A stretch of DNA of 64,000 nt from Ignavibacterium sp. (GCA_018335755.1 JAGXRK010000053.1:186001-250000); one strand, 5' to 3'. Positions 54,440-63,661 are shown, counted from the stretch's first letter. Translations and numbers: made by a program. Notes: generated from the sequence alone by a model not told the origin.

Positions 54440-54520
54440 ATGACCTGGTGGATTATATTTGGAATAGCAATAACATTCCTGACGCTAATATTGGCTGGAG
54501 CGTTTAAAAAGAAAAAATAG
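54440..54520 (+). CDS. possible 26-residue single-helix membrane peptide
   Basis: An ATG 7 nt after the methyltransferase stop opens a 26-codon frame. The product starts MTWWIIFGIAITFLTLILAG and ends in a run of lysines, the layout of a one-helix membrane peptide. A hairpin overlaps its stop codon and could end the transcript. Too short for homology; the helix with a basic tail is not a simple result of AT-rich sequence, as it has two Trp and several Gly/Ala codons. Confidence 0.4.
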   Translation: MTWWIIFGIAITFLTLILAGAFKKKK

Positions 54521-54533
54521 CCAAAAGCTATTT
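54515..54533 (+). terminator. weak hairpin terminator after the restriction operon
   Basis: Stem AAATAGC and GCTATTT (7 bp) with loop CAAAA, followed by a loose AT/T-rich stretch ending in five T. It lies at the point where plus-strand genes end and the minus-strand 67-residue gene converges. Confidence 0.45.
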
Positions 54534-54541
54534 ATAAATTT

Positions 54542-54745
54542 TTATCGCTCTAATTGGTGGGACCTGTAGATCATTTCATACTCAACACGCCATTCATTTT
54601 CATCATAAATTTTATCACTCTCTGCTTTGTGTGCAGGAGAGTTTAATCTGTTATTTGCATCATTTTTTGATTCGCCAAACGGATTTAAAGACCGGTAATA
54701 AAATACTATCGGTTTCTTAAGAATTCTCTTCTTTCCGTTATACAT
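54542..54745 (-). CDS. hypothetical 67-residue protein under a Pho-box-like array
   Basis: Small charged protein (MYNGKKRILKKPIVFYYRSL at the start, ending YRSHQLER) with no known family. AAAAAAAGGAGT is an excellent ribosome-binding site 5 nt before its ATG. Forty-seven nt further upstream are four 11-bp-spaced hexamers of the type seen upstream of the TonB receptor. It lies downstream of pstS on the same strand. The two signals make translation and regulated expression likely, although the function is unknown. Confidence 0.6.
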   Translation of the reverse strand: MYNGKKRILKKPIVFYYRSLNPFGESKNDANNRLNSPAHKAESDKIYDENEWRVEYEMIYRSHQLER

Positions 54746-54792
54746 TTTACTCCTTTTTTTAATTGAAATTTATAATAAATAAGCTATAAGTA

Positions 54793-54831
54793 GGTTAAGG
54801 AATTGTTATAAAAGGATTAAGAAATTGTTAA
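54793..54831 (-). promoter_or_regulatory. Pho-box-like array, four hexamers at 11-bp period
   Basis: On the plus strand hexamers start at 54793 (GGTTAA), 54804 (TGTTAT), 54815 (GATTAA) and 54826 (TGTTAA), each exactly 11 bp apart. On the minus (gene) strand they read TTAACA, TTAATC, ATAACA, TTAACC. Direct TTAACA-type repeats with an 11-bp period are the binding pattern known for Bacillus PhoP, and PhoB boxes also have 11-bp units. The array lies 47 nt upstream of the 67-residue gene and just beyond the end of pstS. Confidence 0.65.
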
Positions 54832-54881
54832 GAGAGTAAGTCATGTGGGATACTAAAAACTAATAATATTTATCAAAATAA

Positions 54882-55712
54882 TTACAGTTTAGACTCCCAT
54901 AGAGGTATAAACCCGGTTTTTCTTACAACAGTTTGCCCTGCCGGTGAAAGAACCCAATCAATAAATCTTTTAACCTCTCCGGTGGGATATTTTGTTGTAA
55001 AGAAATGAAGATACCTGATAATAGGATAAGTATCATTTCTTACATTTTGTTCTGTTGGTTCCACACTATCAATTTTAATATGTGTCACATTTCCTGTATA
55101 ACCCATTCCACCGTAACCTATAGCATTCACATTTTCTTCAACAAATTTTACAATATCCTTTGTTTGTGGAATTACCATAGAATTTTCAGCATACTCTTCT
55201 CCTTCCAAAACGTGATCTTTGAAATAGAGATAAGTGCCTGAATTAGGATTTCTAATAACTGTTTGAATGGTTGTATCAACTCCCCCAACCTCATTCCAGT
55301 TAGTAATTTGAGAGGTGAATATTTTTCTTAGCTGTTCTGAGGATAAATTATCAACAGGATTATGAGGATTTGTATAAATACTTAAGGCATCCTTAGCAAT
55401 AAGAAAAACTAATCCTAAAGTACCGTAATAATCAGCAAGGGCTTTAGCTTCATAAGGTTTAAGGTTACGTGAAGCTGTACTAATTTCAATATTCCCTTCA
55501 ATTAATGATTTAATTCCGGCAGCCGTTCCTCCTCCTTCTACCGTTACGGAAATACCAGGATGCTCTTTCATGTATTCCTCTGCCAAAGCTGAAGTAAGTT
55601 CAAACATTGTGTCTGAACCGGAAACTGTAACAATATTATTTTTAGAAATATTGGATGAACATCCAATTAATAATCCTAAGAATAAAAAAATGTAAATAGT
55701 ATAATATTTCAT
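54882..55712 (-). CDS. pstS: phosphate-binding lipoprotein, PstS-like
   Basis: Substrate-binding protein of 276 residues. The lipoprotein signal ends LLIGC (Cys about 18). The PBP-like domain has the phosphate-site segments SGSDTMFELTSALAEEY, GGGTAAGIKSLIEG and RNPNSGTYLYF, as in PstS. No pstC, pstA or pstB lies nearby, so it must work with a permease encoded elsewhere. Its ATG directly abuts the stop of the M28 peptidase gene, so the two are in one transcript. Flanking Pho-box-like arrays fit phosphate regulation. Confidence 0.88.
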   Translation of the reverse strand: MKYYTIYIFLFLGLLIGCSSNISKNNIVTVSGSDTMFELTSALAEEYMKEHPGISVTVEGGGTAAGIKSLIEGNIEISTASRNLKPYEAKALADYYGTLGLVFLIAKDALSIYTNPHNPVDNLSSEQLRKIFTSQITNWNEVGGVDTTIQTVIRNPNSGTYLYFKDHVLEGEEYAENSMVIPQTKDIVKFVEENVNAIGYGGMGYTGNVTHIKIDSVEPTEQNVRNDTYPIIRYLHFFTTKYPTGEVKRFIDWVLSPAGQTVVRKTGFIPLWESKL

Positions 55713-57359
55713 TTACTTTTCTTCTGCAATTGATTGTAATCTGGCGTTTATAAATGGAGCTCCGGGTTTCCATTCAGGTGATTTTATACTGTCAGCTAAT
55801 CTGTAGCAAAAATCAAATAATATTTTTGCATGTTTTTCTGCTGCCTTATTGTCTATATCCTGATTAAGGTCATCAAATGGAGAATGATAATTGTGCACAA
55901 AATATTCAATAAATGCCTCCAGCACTTTTTCTTCAATTCTTGTAGTGTTTTTTGTTCCTTCTAAAACTATAATTGAAGGAATTCCTGCCTGAGCAAATGA
56001 AAGCTGATCTGAATTGTTAAAAGCCCCTACCTGCTTAAATTGTGGCGGTATATTTTGTAATTCAAGATTATAATTGTCAGCAGTATTTTGTAAAAACTTA
56101 TCAAGAGTTGAAAGTTCTGAACCAATTCCTACCATACTTGAAAAATCTTTGAACATTGCAATGCCGTCAATATTAACATTGGCTATTGTTTTGTAAAGAG
56201 GTACTAACGGATTATAAGTATAATAAGCTGAACCAAGAAGACCTTTTTCTTCACCAGTTGTTGCAAAAAATATTATTGATCTTTTGGGCTTGATCTCAAG
56301 TGAGCTGAATGCTTTAGCTAATTCAAGTAGCACTGAGACTCCGATTGCATTATCTAACGCCCCGTTGTAGATAGAATCACCATCCACCGGTTCTCCTATC
56401 CCCAGATGATCATAGTGAGCTGTAACAATTAAGTAAGTGTTTTTTAAGTCAGGATCTGACCCCTTAATCATTCCAATCACATTTGGTGAGATGAATTCTC
56501 TTTCCTTAAATACACCTCTGAATCTTAGATTCGTTGCAAGATTGAAAGATTTAATTCTTTGATTACCATGCATCTCAAATACATCAGCGAATCCATATTG
56601 TGAACCTGCGAACAGTTTGGCTGCTGCTTCCTGATTCATAATAATATTAAGATTGCTTGAAACGGTGTAGGCAAGAGTTACATCCTCAAACTGAAAATCA
56701 TTCTGTACCTCTTCCCAGCTTTTATAACTATCAAGCTGTATTTGTATCGTACCGGCAGATCCGCGGGCGAAAGCAATTCTTCTCTTATACTCAGAATTAC
56801 TATAAACCGTGGGCAAGTCACCATCGAAATATTCCTCATCGTTAGAATATGGTTCGCCGTCAAGATATACAACTATCTTTCCTTCTACATCAACGGACTG
56901 ATAATCATTGTAATCAAATTCAGGGGCTATAATTCCATATCCGACAAAGACTACAGGCAAAAATGAAGGCATATAAGTTTGCTGACCGGACCTGTATAAG
57001 AAATAATCTTTCCCTAAGTCGAATTGCAATGTGTCTTTGCTATGAATTAAAGCTAATTCAGAACTGTTAAGAGGAATGCTTCCGTGCATAGGGATGTTTT
57101 GAAAGTAGGAATTTTCTTTTATAAGCTTTTCAAGTTTATATTCTGAAAATATTTCGGAAATGTATTTAGCAGCAGCATCTCCTCCCCTGGTTCCAACGGC
57201 CCTTCCTTGCAGGGAATCGTGAGCAAGAATTTCAAGGTGTTCCCTTATATTTTTACCGGAAATAGTATTAAATGCTGAATAAAAAGTCTCTTTACTTTGC
57301 GAAAATAAGCAATCAGAAAAAATATTGATGATTATAAAAAATATTAAAAGCATTTTCAT
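55713..57359 (-). CDS. exported M28 family peptidase with PA domain
   Basis: Exported zinc aminopeptidase of 548 residues with a signal peptide (about 1-20). A PA domain lies about 115-250 and the M28 domain after it. Metal ligands are visible: HYDHLG, ALDNAIGVSVLLEL, TGEEKGLLGS, VNIDGIAM, and a late His in YHSPFDD. It likely releases amino acids at the cell surface or in the periplasm. It is directly followed by pstS. Confidence 0.9.
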   Translation of the reverse strand: MKMLLIFFIIINIFSDCLFSQSKETFYSAFNTISGKNIREHLEILAHDSLQGRAVGTRGGDAAAKYISEIFSEYKLEKLIKENSYFQNIPMHGSIPLNSSELALIHSKDTLQFDLGKDYFLYRSGQQTYMPSFLPVVFVGYGIIAPEFDYNDYQSVDVEGKIVVYLDGEPYSNDEEYFDGDLPTVYSNSEYKRRIAFARGSAGTIQIQLDSYKSWEEVQNDFQFEDVTLAYTVSSNLNIIMNQEAAAKLFAGSQYGFADVFEMHGNQRIKSFNLATNLRFRGVFKEREFISPNVIGMIKGSDPDLKNTYLIVTAHYDHLGIGEPVDGDSIYNGALDNAIGVSVLLELAKAFSSLEIKPKRSIIFFATTGEEKGLLGSAYYTYNPLVPLYKTIANVNIDGIAMFKDFSSMVGIGSELSTLDKFLQNTADNYNLELQNIPPQFKQVGAFNNSDQLSFAQAGIPSIIVLEGTKNTTRIEEKVLEAFIEYFVHNYHSPFDDLNQDIDNKAAEKHAKILFDFCYRLADSIKSPEWKPGAPFINARLQSIAEEK

Positions 57360-57397
57360 AACTAAATTTAATACATCAAAGAACTATTTGAAATATA

Positions 57398-57428
57398 AAA
57401 AAAGGACACCGCTGATGCAGTGTCCTTT
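57398..57428 (-). terminator. rho-independent terminator after the T9SS protein gene
   Basis: Stem AAAGGACAC and GTGTCCTTT (9 bp, 57401-57409 and 57420-57428) with a 10-nt loop; on the minus strand it ends in a run of T. It closes the TonB receptor-T9SS protein transcript 45 nt after the T9SS gene and separates it from the M28-pstS pair. Confidence 0.85.
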
Positions 57429-57473
57429 AGTCGAAGGAGAGAGGAGAAGAGAACGCACTAACTTACATTGAAT

Positions 57474-59141
57474 TTATTTTATTAAAGACATTTTCTTTGA
57501 AATGCTTGTTGACCCTACTTCAAGTTTATAAACATAAACTCCTGTTGGTAAGTCAATAGCATCAAAAGTGACTTCGTATGATCCTACTTCTTTATATCCG
57601 CTAACAAGATTTTCTACAATCTGACCAAGTATATTATAAACACTAAGCTTTACCATACCCGGCTCAGAAACTGTATAAACAATTTTTGTTGTAGGGTTAA
57701 AAGGATTAGGATAATTCTGACTAAGTGAAAATTCCTGAGGAATTATTTCTGAAAAATTTTCTTTTACATTAGTTACACCTGTGGCTGATAATGCTGTCCA
57801 TCCGTTTGTCCACAAAGGCGCATTCGGATCAAAAGCACCATAGTAAGCAGTAGTTTGGAAATACGGATCTGTTGGAGCAATTGCACCACTTGCCGCAGGT
57901 CCGGTACTATTTGGACGTGGATCTAAATTACCATCCGGATCACGGCTGATACTATTTATCTGAGGATTTACTATCTGATTATTATTTGCAGGGTTTGTAA
58001 TATAATTTCTAACAAATTCCTGTGGTATCAAATCATTTATGTTGCTGCCCGCACCAAACAGCCACCAGATATTACTATTAAGGACTAAATCACCCTGTTC
58101 TAATCTTTCACGACTATCTGCACCGGATGCTAAGTCTTCAATAGTAAGAATTCTTCCGCCATTTCCGCCATTGTATTCAGTAATAATACTATTATAATAT
58201 TTACCACCGGCGTTGTCCCTGAAAATGATAGCTTCAGCACCATCACCTTGTGGTGTTGCAGTACTGCCAGCCCCGATGTATGTAGCGTTAAATATGACCG
58301 GAATTGCGAACGGTAGTCCGTCTTCAGGTACTGTACCGCCGTCATGCTCACCAATTCTACCGCCGCCTTCAAATGGATCTTGAATAGCGAACCAGAACTG
58401 ATTATTTGCAGTCCATCCTTCATCGTAATCAAAAGCGTCATCACCGCAAAAAGCTGCTGCAAGATATCTTGAATTCACGGTACCACCGAACCATTCAAAA
58501 GCATCATCAACGTTAGCATAAACTTCTATATACTCGATAGTGGTTCCTCTTCCCACACCACCCATTGTCAATCCATTTATTTCATTTCCTGAACCGATTT
58601 CAGCACCACCGTGACGGATTGAAACATATCGCATAATACCTGAATTTTCATCGTCATTAGGTGTGATTCCACCGCCATATAAACCTCTGGGTTCGGTTGA
58701 AGGAATACCTTCAATTGCTCCTGTTCCAGACGTAGTGTTAACAGATGCTCTGCCTAAGATGAGAACACCTCCCCATAATCCTTTATCTGCATAAGTCAGA
58801 TCATCAGGATCATTCACATTGTCTGCTTCAGCAGTAAAGATGATAGGATTGTTAGCTGTTCCTTCAGCAAATATTTGTCCGCCTTGCGATATAATTAAAG
58901 CACTTGCATTATCACCAGTAGTCGGAACTTCTTTACCTTTTATTACTGTTCCAGCTTCTATATTCAGAATAGAACCTTGCTCAACAAAGACGAAACCATC
59001 TAAAAGATAAATGTTATTCGCCGTCATATTATAAGGTGAGCCTGGTGAAATATCAGCATCCTTTACTGTTATGATAGTTTGTGCAATACTAACTGATGAT
59101 AGTACTGCAATTATGAAAAATAGTTTAAGAGAACGTGTCAT
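57474..59141 (-). CDS. secreted beta-helix-like protein with T9SS type A sorting domain
   Basis: Exported protein of 555 residues from the ATG at 59141; a start at 59258 would lengthen it into the receptor gene and bury the signal peptide (MTRSLKLFFIIAVLSSVSIA). The middle is Gly/Asn-rich with repeated short strands, suggesting a right-handed beta-helix. The last 80 residues are a sorting domain (SQNYPNPFNPTTKIVY, then VYNILGQ and GVYVYKL) that directs export by the type IX system. It is 34 nt downstream of the TonB receptor gene, in the same unit, so it is a likely surface partner of the receptor. Its ligand is unknown. Confidence 0.88.
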   Translation of the reverse strand: MTRSLKLFFIIAVLSSVSIAQTIITVKDADISPGSPYNMTANNIYLLDGFVFVEQGSILNIEAGTVIKGKEVPTTGDNASALIISQGGQIFAEGTANNPIIFTAEADNVNDPDDLTYADKGLWGGVLILGRASVNTTSGTGAIEGIPSTEPRGLYGGGITPNDDENSGIMRYVSIRHGGAEIGSGNEINGLTMGGVGRGTTIEYIEVYANVDDAFEWFGGTVNSRYLAAAFCGDDAFDYDEGWTANNQFWFAIQDPFEGGGRIGEHDGGTVPEDGLPFAIPVIFNATYIGAGSTATPQGDGAEAIIFRDNAGGKYYNSIITEYNGGNGGRILTIEDLASGADSRERLEQGDLVLNSNIWWLFGAGSNINDLIPQEFVRNYITNPANNNQIVNPQINSISRDPDGNLDPRPNSTGPAASGAIAPTDPYFQTTAYYGAFDPNAPLWTNGWTALSATGVTNVKENFSEIIPQEFSLSQNYPNPFNPTTKIVYTVSEPGMVKLSVYNILGQIVENLVSGYKEVGSYEVTFDAIDLPTGVYVYKLEVGSTSISKKMSLIK

Positions 59142-59175
59142 AATGACTCCTATATTATATAATTGAATGAATGAA

Positions 59176-62106
59176 TTAAAAGTTATAGCCAAAACCGATT
59201 GATATTGAAGTACCGGTTTTATACTCTGTGCGAATATATTCTGCACCCTTAAACTCATGTGTTAATTTGTATGGTGAGTTTAAGAGGTTTTTAACTGCAA
59301 CTCTCATATTAAAATTTGTTAAAATGATCTGTGAAAATGTTAAATCCAGCATTGGTCGTGAACGTTCAAATATATCGGGTGTACCTCCAATACTTATTTC
59401 CGCAAGTCTGTCGCCGAACACATTATAAAAAAGTGAAATGTTTGTTCCGCTATTTAAATTATCATATCCCAATTCCATATTCAGGATAAAGGGTGATTGA
59501 CCCTGCAGTTGTCGGGTTGATTCAGCATCAGGATTTAAATTTCTAATTACTTCAAGTTCGCCTTCTGGTATTGAAACTTCAGATTTAATTACCGAAATGT
59601 TAGCACCAATCGAAAAATTGCTTAAAACATCTGCAACTTCATCCAATTGTTTTCTTGCTTCGATTTCTAATCCGTAAACCTTAGCTTTGTCAATATTCTC
59701 GTAAAATACTTCTCCGCCTTCTGAAGCGAAAAGAACATTTATTACTCTTTCAATAGGATTTTTTAAGTTTTTATAAAATCCGCTGACTGCAATAATTTCA
59801 CCTGGTCTTAAAAACCATTCCCATCGCAGATCATAATTATCAATCAATGTTCTCTTTAAATCCGGATTGCCTATAAAAATAAAATCAGCGGCAAAATTAA
59901 AATTAGCATAGGGGGCTTTTTCCCTGAAGTTTGGTCTGGCCAAAGTTTTACCATAAGAAGTTCTGATATTCATATTATCTGTAAGCTGATATATCAGGTT
60001 TAGTGATGGTAACAGGTCTTTATCATCCAAAAAACCTCTTTGATCTTTACCAAAAACATCCATTTTGGCTATCTCGTACCTGGCACCGCCTATGAACTTT
60101 AAGTTACTCAGTATTGGTAATTCCAGCATACTGTATATAGCAGTGACTTTTTCATATCCATCATAATCCCCACCCTTCGGATCTGGTGTCTCTGTTATAG
60201 TATTTGCAAAAACATAGCGGTTTCGTGTAGAATCATACCTTAAAATCCCAACGTTTTCCGGAGAAAAAAAGAAATTTGGATCACCGTCATATCTTGGTGC
60301 ACCTAAGGAAAACTCGCCAAGCTGGTACTCAAAACGTCTTTCTGTAAAAGCTCTTTCTTTTTCATTAAACGCTCCGCCAAACTTGAATTTTACCTGATGG
60401 TTATCCCAAACTTTTATTGGTAAAGACAAATCCACTAACAATCCTTTACTGTCTTCATTCATATTTCTGAAATATCTTGAGGGAAGCGGGTAGGTTGATC
60501 TTGTTATGCTGTAATTTAATGTTTCATTATTGAAATGATTTGTAAAGTATCTTGCATCAGGTTCTTCCTGAGTTGTGGATGCAATTGTTCCCGACCAATT
60601 GACTCCTAAACCGAGGAGATCGTCAAAAATATGTTTACCATGTATCTGATATGATTGAAGATTTCGTTCAGTGTAACTTAAAACTCTGGTTTGTAAAATT
60701 GCATTTGGATTATCATTAAACTGTTCGAGCCATCGCCCTTCCAGATATCTTGCAGATGACTGTCCGCTTTGAGTATATACGAAATCAGCACCAATTTCGT
60801 GTCTTGAATGCGGTTTTAGATTAAGTGATATCAAGCCTCCCCAATTAACTTCATCCGTTCCCTTTGAATCATTTAGAAATTGCAGTTCACTTAGTGATTC
60901 CACAGTGTTGACATCGCCAGTAAGTTTCCATCTTCCGGATTTTCCATTTTCATAGGATGAAAATTCTCTATTGTAAGAATAGCTTCCGATAAAACCTAAA
61001 GGCATATTAAATATTTCAGTCTGATCCCCAATTGATAAGGAGTAGCTTTGATTTATTGGTGCGGTTTTAAATTTCGGACTCATTTCCGGGGCAAATGATT
61101 TTGAAATGTCATCAATTAACTGTGCCTGCTCTGAATCAAATCTGGCTGTTGATGTAAGTGGAATAGTAAGATCATTATTTGATAAAATATCCGGCATTTT
61201 TCTGGTACCATCATCCATTCCAAACCAATCGCTACCACCACCACTATATGTTAAAAAATTATCCTTTAATGTAGTAACTGAATTATAAGAGGATGATCCT
61301 GTCAACTTTAAAGTGAAGTTATCAGGGTATGATTTGGTTGCAATATCAACTATACCGCCTGAAAAGTTACCTGGTTTATCCGGAGTGAATGATTTTAAGG
61401 TGACTATATTATCCAGCACACCGGTTGGAAATAAATCCATATTAAATGATTTCTTGTCAGGATCAGCACTGGGTAGTTCCACTCCATTAAGATGTGTACT
61501 TGAGTATCTCTCTCCTAATCCTCTTACATAAACATACTTACCACCAACAACAGATGCACCAGTAACTTTAGTCATTGCATCGGCTGCATTACTGCTTCCG
61601 CTTCTGGATATAAGTTCTGCACTTATAGCGTCGCTTATACTATTTGATCTTTGTCTTAACTTCAATAATGTTGCTTCATTATTTTCGAGCATTCTGGCAG
61701 TAACTATAACTTCTTCAGTTTCGATGGTTTCAGAAGAAAGTGTGATATCTATTTTTGTTGTCTGGTCAGCTTTAACTTCAACTCCTGTAACTGTTAGTTT
61801 TTTATAACCAACCATTGAAGCTACCAGATTATAAAAGCCGGTGGGAACGCTTCGAATTAAGTAAGCACCATTCAAATCACTCGCAGCACCTAATGATGTT
61901 CCTTCTAAAAATATATTTGCACCAATTAATTCTTCTCCCGTTGATAAATCTATTATCCTTCCGCTTATTGCACCTGTGCTTTGCGGAAATAAATTTATAC
62001 TGAACAACACAGTTAATACTGATACTGCCAGTAAATTATTTATTGTTTTTTTTGTGAACATTTTTTTATTTAAGCACAGTGAATGAAAAATGGTGTATAA
62101 ACTCAT
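59176..62106 (-). CDS. TonB-dependent receptor with carboxypeptidase-like N-terminal domain
   Basis: Outer-membrane receptor of 976 residues. A signal peptide (to about residue 42) is followed by a carboxypeptidase-D-like regulatory domain (about 47-125, GAISGRIIDLSTGEELIGAN), the plug (about 150-260, YVYVRGLGERYSSTHLNG) and a long beta-barrel ending in Phe (SIGFGYNF). The start at 62106 is kept because AAAGGAGAGAG lies just upstream; a later ATG at 62061 is possible. The Pho-box-like array 60 nt upstream suggests phosphate-responsive control. It is probably energised by ExbBD, such as the set at 31134-32848. The substrate is not identified. Confidence 0.93.
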   Translation of the reverse strand: MSLYTIFHSLCLNKKMFTKKTINNLLAVSVLTVLFSINLFPQSTGAISGRIIDLSTGEELIGANIFLEGTSLGAASDLNGAYLIRSVPTGFYNLVASMVGYKKLTVTGVEVKADQTTKIDITLSSETIETEEVIVTARMLENNEATLLKLRQRSNSISDAISAELISRSGSSNAADAMTKVTGASVVGGKYVYVRGLGERYSSTHLNGVELPSADPDKKSFNMDLFPTGVLDNIVTLKSFTPDKPGNFSGGIVDIATKSYPDNFTLKLTGSSSYNSVTTLKDNFLTYSGGGSDWFGMDDGTRKMPDILSNNDLTIPLTSTARFDSEQAQLIDDISKSFAPEMSPKFKTAPINQSYSLSIGDQTEIFNMPLGFIGSYSYNREFSSYENGKSGRWKLTGDVNTVESLSELQFLNDSKGTDEVNWGGLISLNLKPHSRHEIGADFVYTQSGQSSARYLEGRWLEQFNDNPNAILQTRVLSYTERNLQSYQIHGKHIFDDLLGLGVNWSGTIASTTQEEPDARYFTNHFNNETLNYSITRSTYPLPSRYFRNMNEDSKGLLVDLSLPIKVWDNHQVKFKFGGAFNEKERAFTERRFEYQLGEFSLGAPRYDGDPNFFFSPENVGILRYDSTRNRYVFANTITETPDPKGGDYDGYEKVTAIYSMLELPILSNLKFIGGARYEIAKMDVFGKDQRGFLDDKDLLPSLNLIYQLTDNMNIRTSYGKTLARPNFREKAPYANFNFAADFIFIGNPDLKRTLIDNYDLRWEWFLRPGEIIAVSGFYKNLKNPIERVINVLFASEGGEVFYENIDKAKVYGLEIEARKQLDEVADVLSNFSIGANISVIKSEVSIPEGELEVIRNLNPDAESTRQLQGQSPFILNMELGYDNLNSGTNISLFYNVFGDRLAEISIGGTPDIFERSRPMLDLTFSQIILTNFNMRVAVKNLLNSPYKLTHEFKGAEYIRTEYKTGTSISIGFGYNF

Positions 62107-62166
62107 TTTTTCTCTCTCCTTTAATTAATTAATTTTTTCTTCGACGAGGTAAATCTAAAGGTTCAA

Positions 62167-62205
62167 TGTTAACAGAATGTTAAGGCAGTGTTATCAGATT
62201 GTTAA
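62167..62205 (-). promoter_or_regulatory. Pho-box-like array, four hexamers at exact 11-bp period
   Basis: On the plus strand TGTTAA starts at 62167 and 62178, TGTTAT at 62189 and TGTTAA at 62200. On the gene strand these read TTAACA or ATAACA. Three of the four match TGTTAA fully and the fourth by five of six. About 9 nt beyond the array in the gene direction is TAGATT, a possible -10 box. It matches the PhoP/PhoB-type pattern of 11-bp direct repeats and lies 60 nt upstream of the TonB receptor start. Confidence 0.75.
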
Positions 62206-62307
62206 GTCTTTTATAAATGTGATTTTATAAAGAATTTGAAGTGCTTGGTGGCAGCTTAAAGGATCAAAAACAATAAAAAGAAAAGTAAAATCCGAAAAAA
62301 GCAAATA

Positions 62308-63612
62308 TTACTGGATGAGTCTTAACCATTCACAAATAAAATGAACAGCTTTCACAGTAGGTGCACAGTGAGTTTCAAGAAATTCCTCGTCAAGTTCATC
62401 TTTACCGTTCAAATGTTCAACTGCTTCCATTGCACTGGCACCATCGAAATCTACAAAAGAAAGGCGAGCAGTTAATTCATCTACCGGTCTGCCGAAACTT
62501 GCACCCGGGAGGATGGCAACACCAGCTTCTTCCAGCAGTTTATCACAAAATTTAACGCTTGTTGTTATCCCCTTCTCGGCAAGCTTTTCCCTATAATATG
62601 AAAAATCCGGAAAAAGATAGAATCCACCGGCAGGTTTAGGTACAAAGACATTTTCATCTTTTAATTTTTTTGCTAAAAGTAATCCTAATTTTTCCAGAAT
62701 CATTCTTGCATTCCACAAATATTTTTCAATTGTATCACCGCCCTGGAATGCTCTTACAGCAGCATATTGAATAGGTGCACTTGTAGCAGTAAAAGTTTCA
62801 CTAGCCATAACTGCCATTGAGTCGAGAAGCCATCTAAGAGAATGCGGAAAAATAAAAGTACCAAGACGCCATCCGCCAGCACCGCACCATTTACTTAATC
62901 CTCCGCTAAGAATAGTTCCTTCAGGATAATAACGGCAAATCGATATATGCTTTCCCTTGTAATGCAGTTCGCCATATATCTCATCGGAGAGTAAAACTAG
63001 TTTGTATTTTCTTGCTACGTGGGCAATCTTTTTTAACTCATCCTGTGTATAAGTAACGCCAACTGGATTAGAGGGATAATTAAGTATTACTATTCTTGGT
63101 CTGGTTGGATCATCTTTACAATGCTCTTCAAGTTCCTCAGCCGTTAATCTCCAGAAATTTTCTTTTTTAGTTTGAAGCCATTCAACATTTCGTCCGATTA
63201 TTTTTGCCTGCGGTGCATAAGAAACCCAACTAGGGGTTGGAATCAACAGATCACCATAATAAACATACTGAAGCATAAACATAAGTTCTTTTGAACCAGG
63301 ACCAATTAAAACATTTTCGGCCGAATGGCAAATTCCATGTCTTCTGCAATGATATTCTGCAACTGCTTCCCTTAATGAAGGCAGACCTTTTACCGGCAGG
63401 TAATCTTTTTGAAAAGCGTTTACCTTGAGTTCATCAATTACTGGTCTTGGAACAGGAAACGGAGATTGTCCTAAACCAAGTTTATAAATCTGTCTCCCTT
63501 GTTTTATAAGTTCTGCAGATTTTTCGTTTATAACCAGTGTAGCTGATTGCGGTAATCCTCTTACCTTCAGGTTCAACTGAATATTAAAATTATTGTTCTT
63601 ATTGTATGCCAT
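62308..63612 (-). CDS. class I/II pyridoxal-phosphate aminotransferase
   Basis: Aminotransferase of 434 residues, fold type I. It has the Gly-rich start KLGLGQSPFPVP, NPVG (Asn182), SDEIYGE (Asp210, Tyr213) and the PLP Lys241 in SGGLSKWCGAGGWRLG. The layout is close to aspartate or aromatic aminotransferases, but the exact substrate is not decided. It has its own position between two intergenic gaps; the next gene upstream on the same strand is separated by a terminator. Confidence 0.9.
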   Translation of the reverse strand: MAYNKNNNFNIQLNLKVRGLPQSATLVINEKSAELIKQGRQIYKLGLGQSPFPVPRPVIDELKVNAFQKDYLPVKGLPSLREAVAEYHCRRHGICHSAENVLIGPGSKELMFMLQYVYYGDLLIPTPSWVSYAPQAKIIGRNVEWLQTKKENFWRLTAEELEEHCKDDPTRPRIVILNYPSNPVGVTYTQDELKKIAHVARKYKLVLLSDEIYGELHYKGKHISICRYYPEGTILSGGLSKWCGAGGWRLGTFIFPHSLRWLLDSMAVMASETFTATSAPIQYAAVRAFQGGDTIEKYLWNARMILEKLGLLLAKKLKDENVFVPKPAGGFYLFPDFSYYREKLAEKGITTSVKFCDKLLEEAGVAILPGASFGRPVDELTARLSFVDFDGASAMEAVEHLNGKDELDEEFLETHCAPTVKAVHFICEWLRLIQ

Positions 63613-63661
63613 AATGGATTATTATTATTTGATTGAGCAAAAATTAAAAATAATATTAACC

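Noticed and set aside
54882..55712. Complete pst operon
   Set aside because: Only the binding protein is present; the neighbours are a peptidase and a small protein, not permease or ATPase genes.
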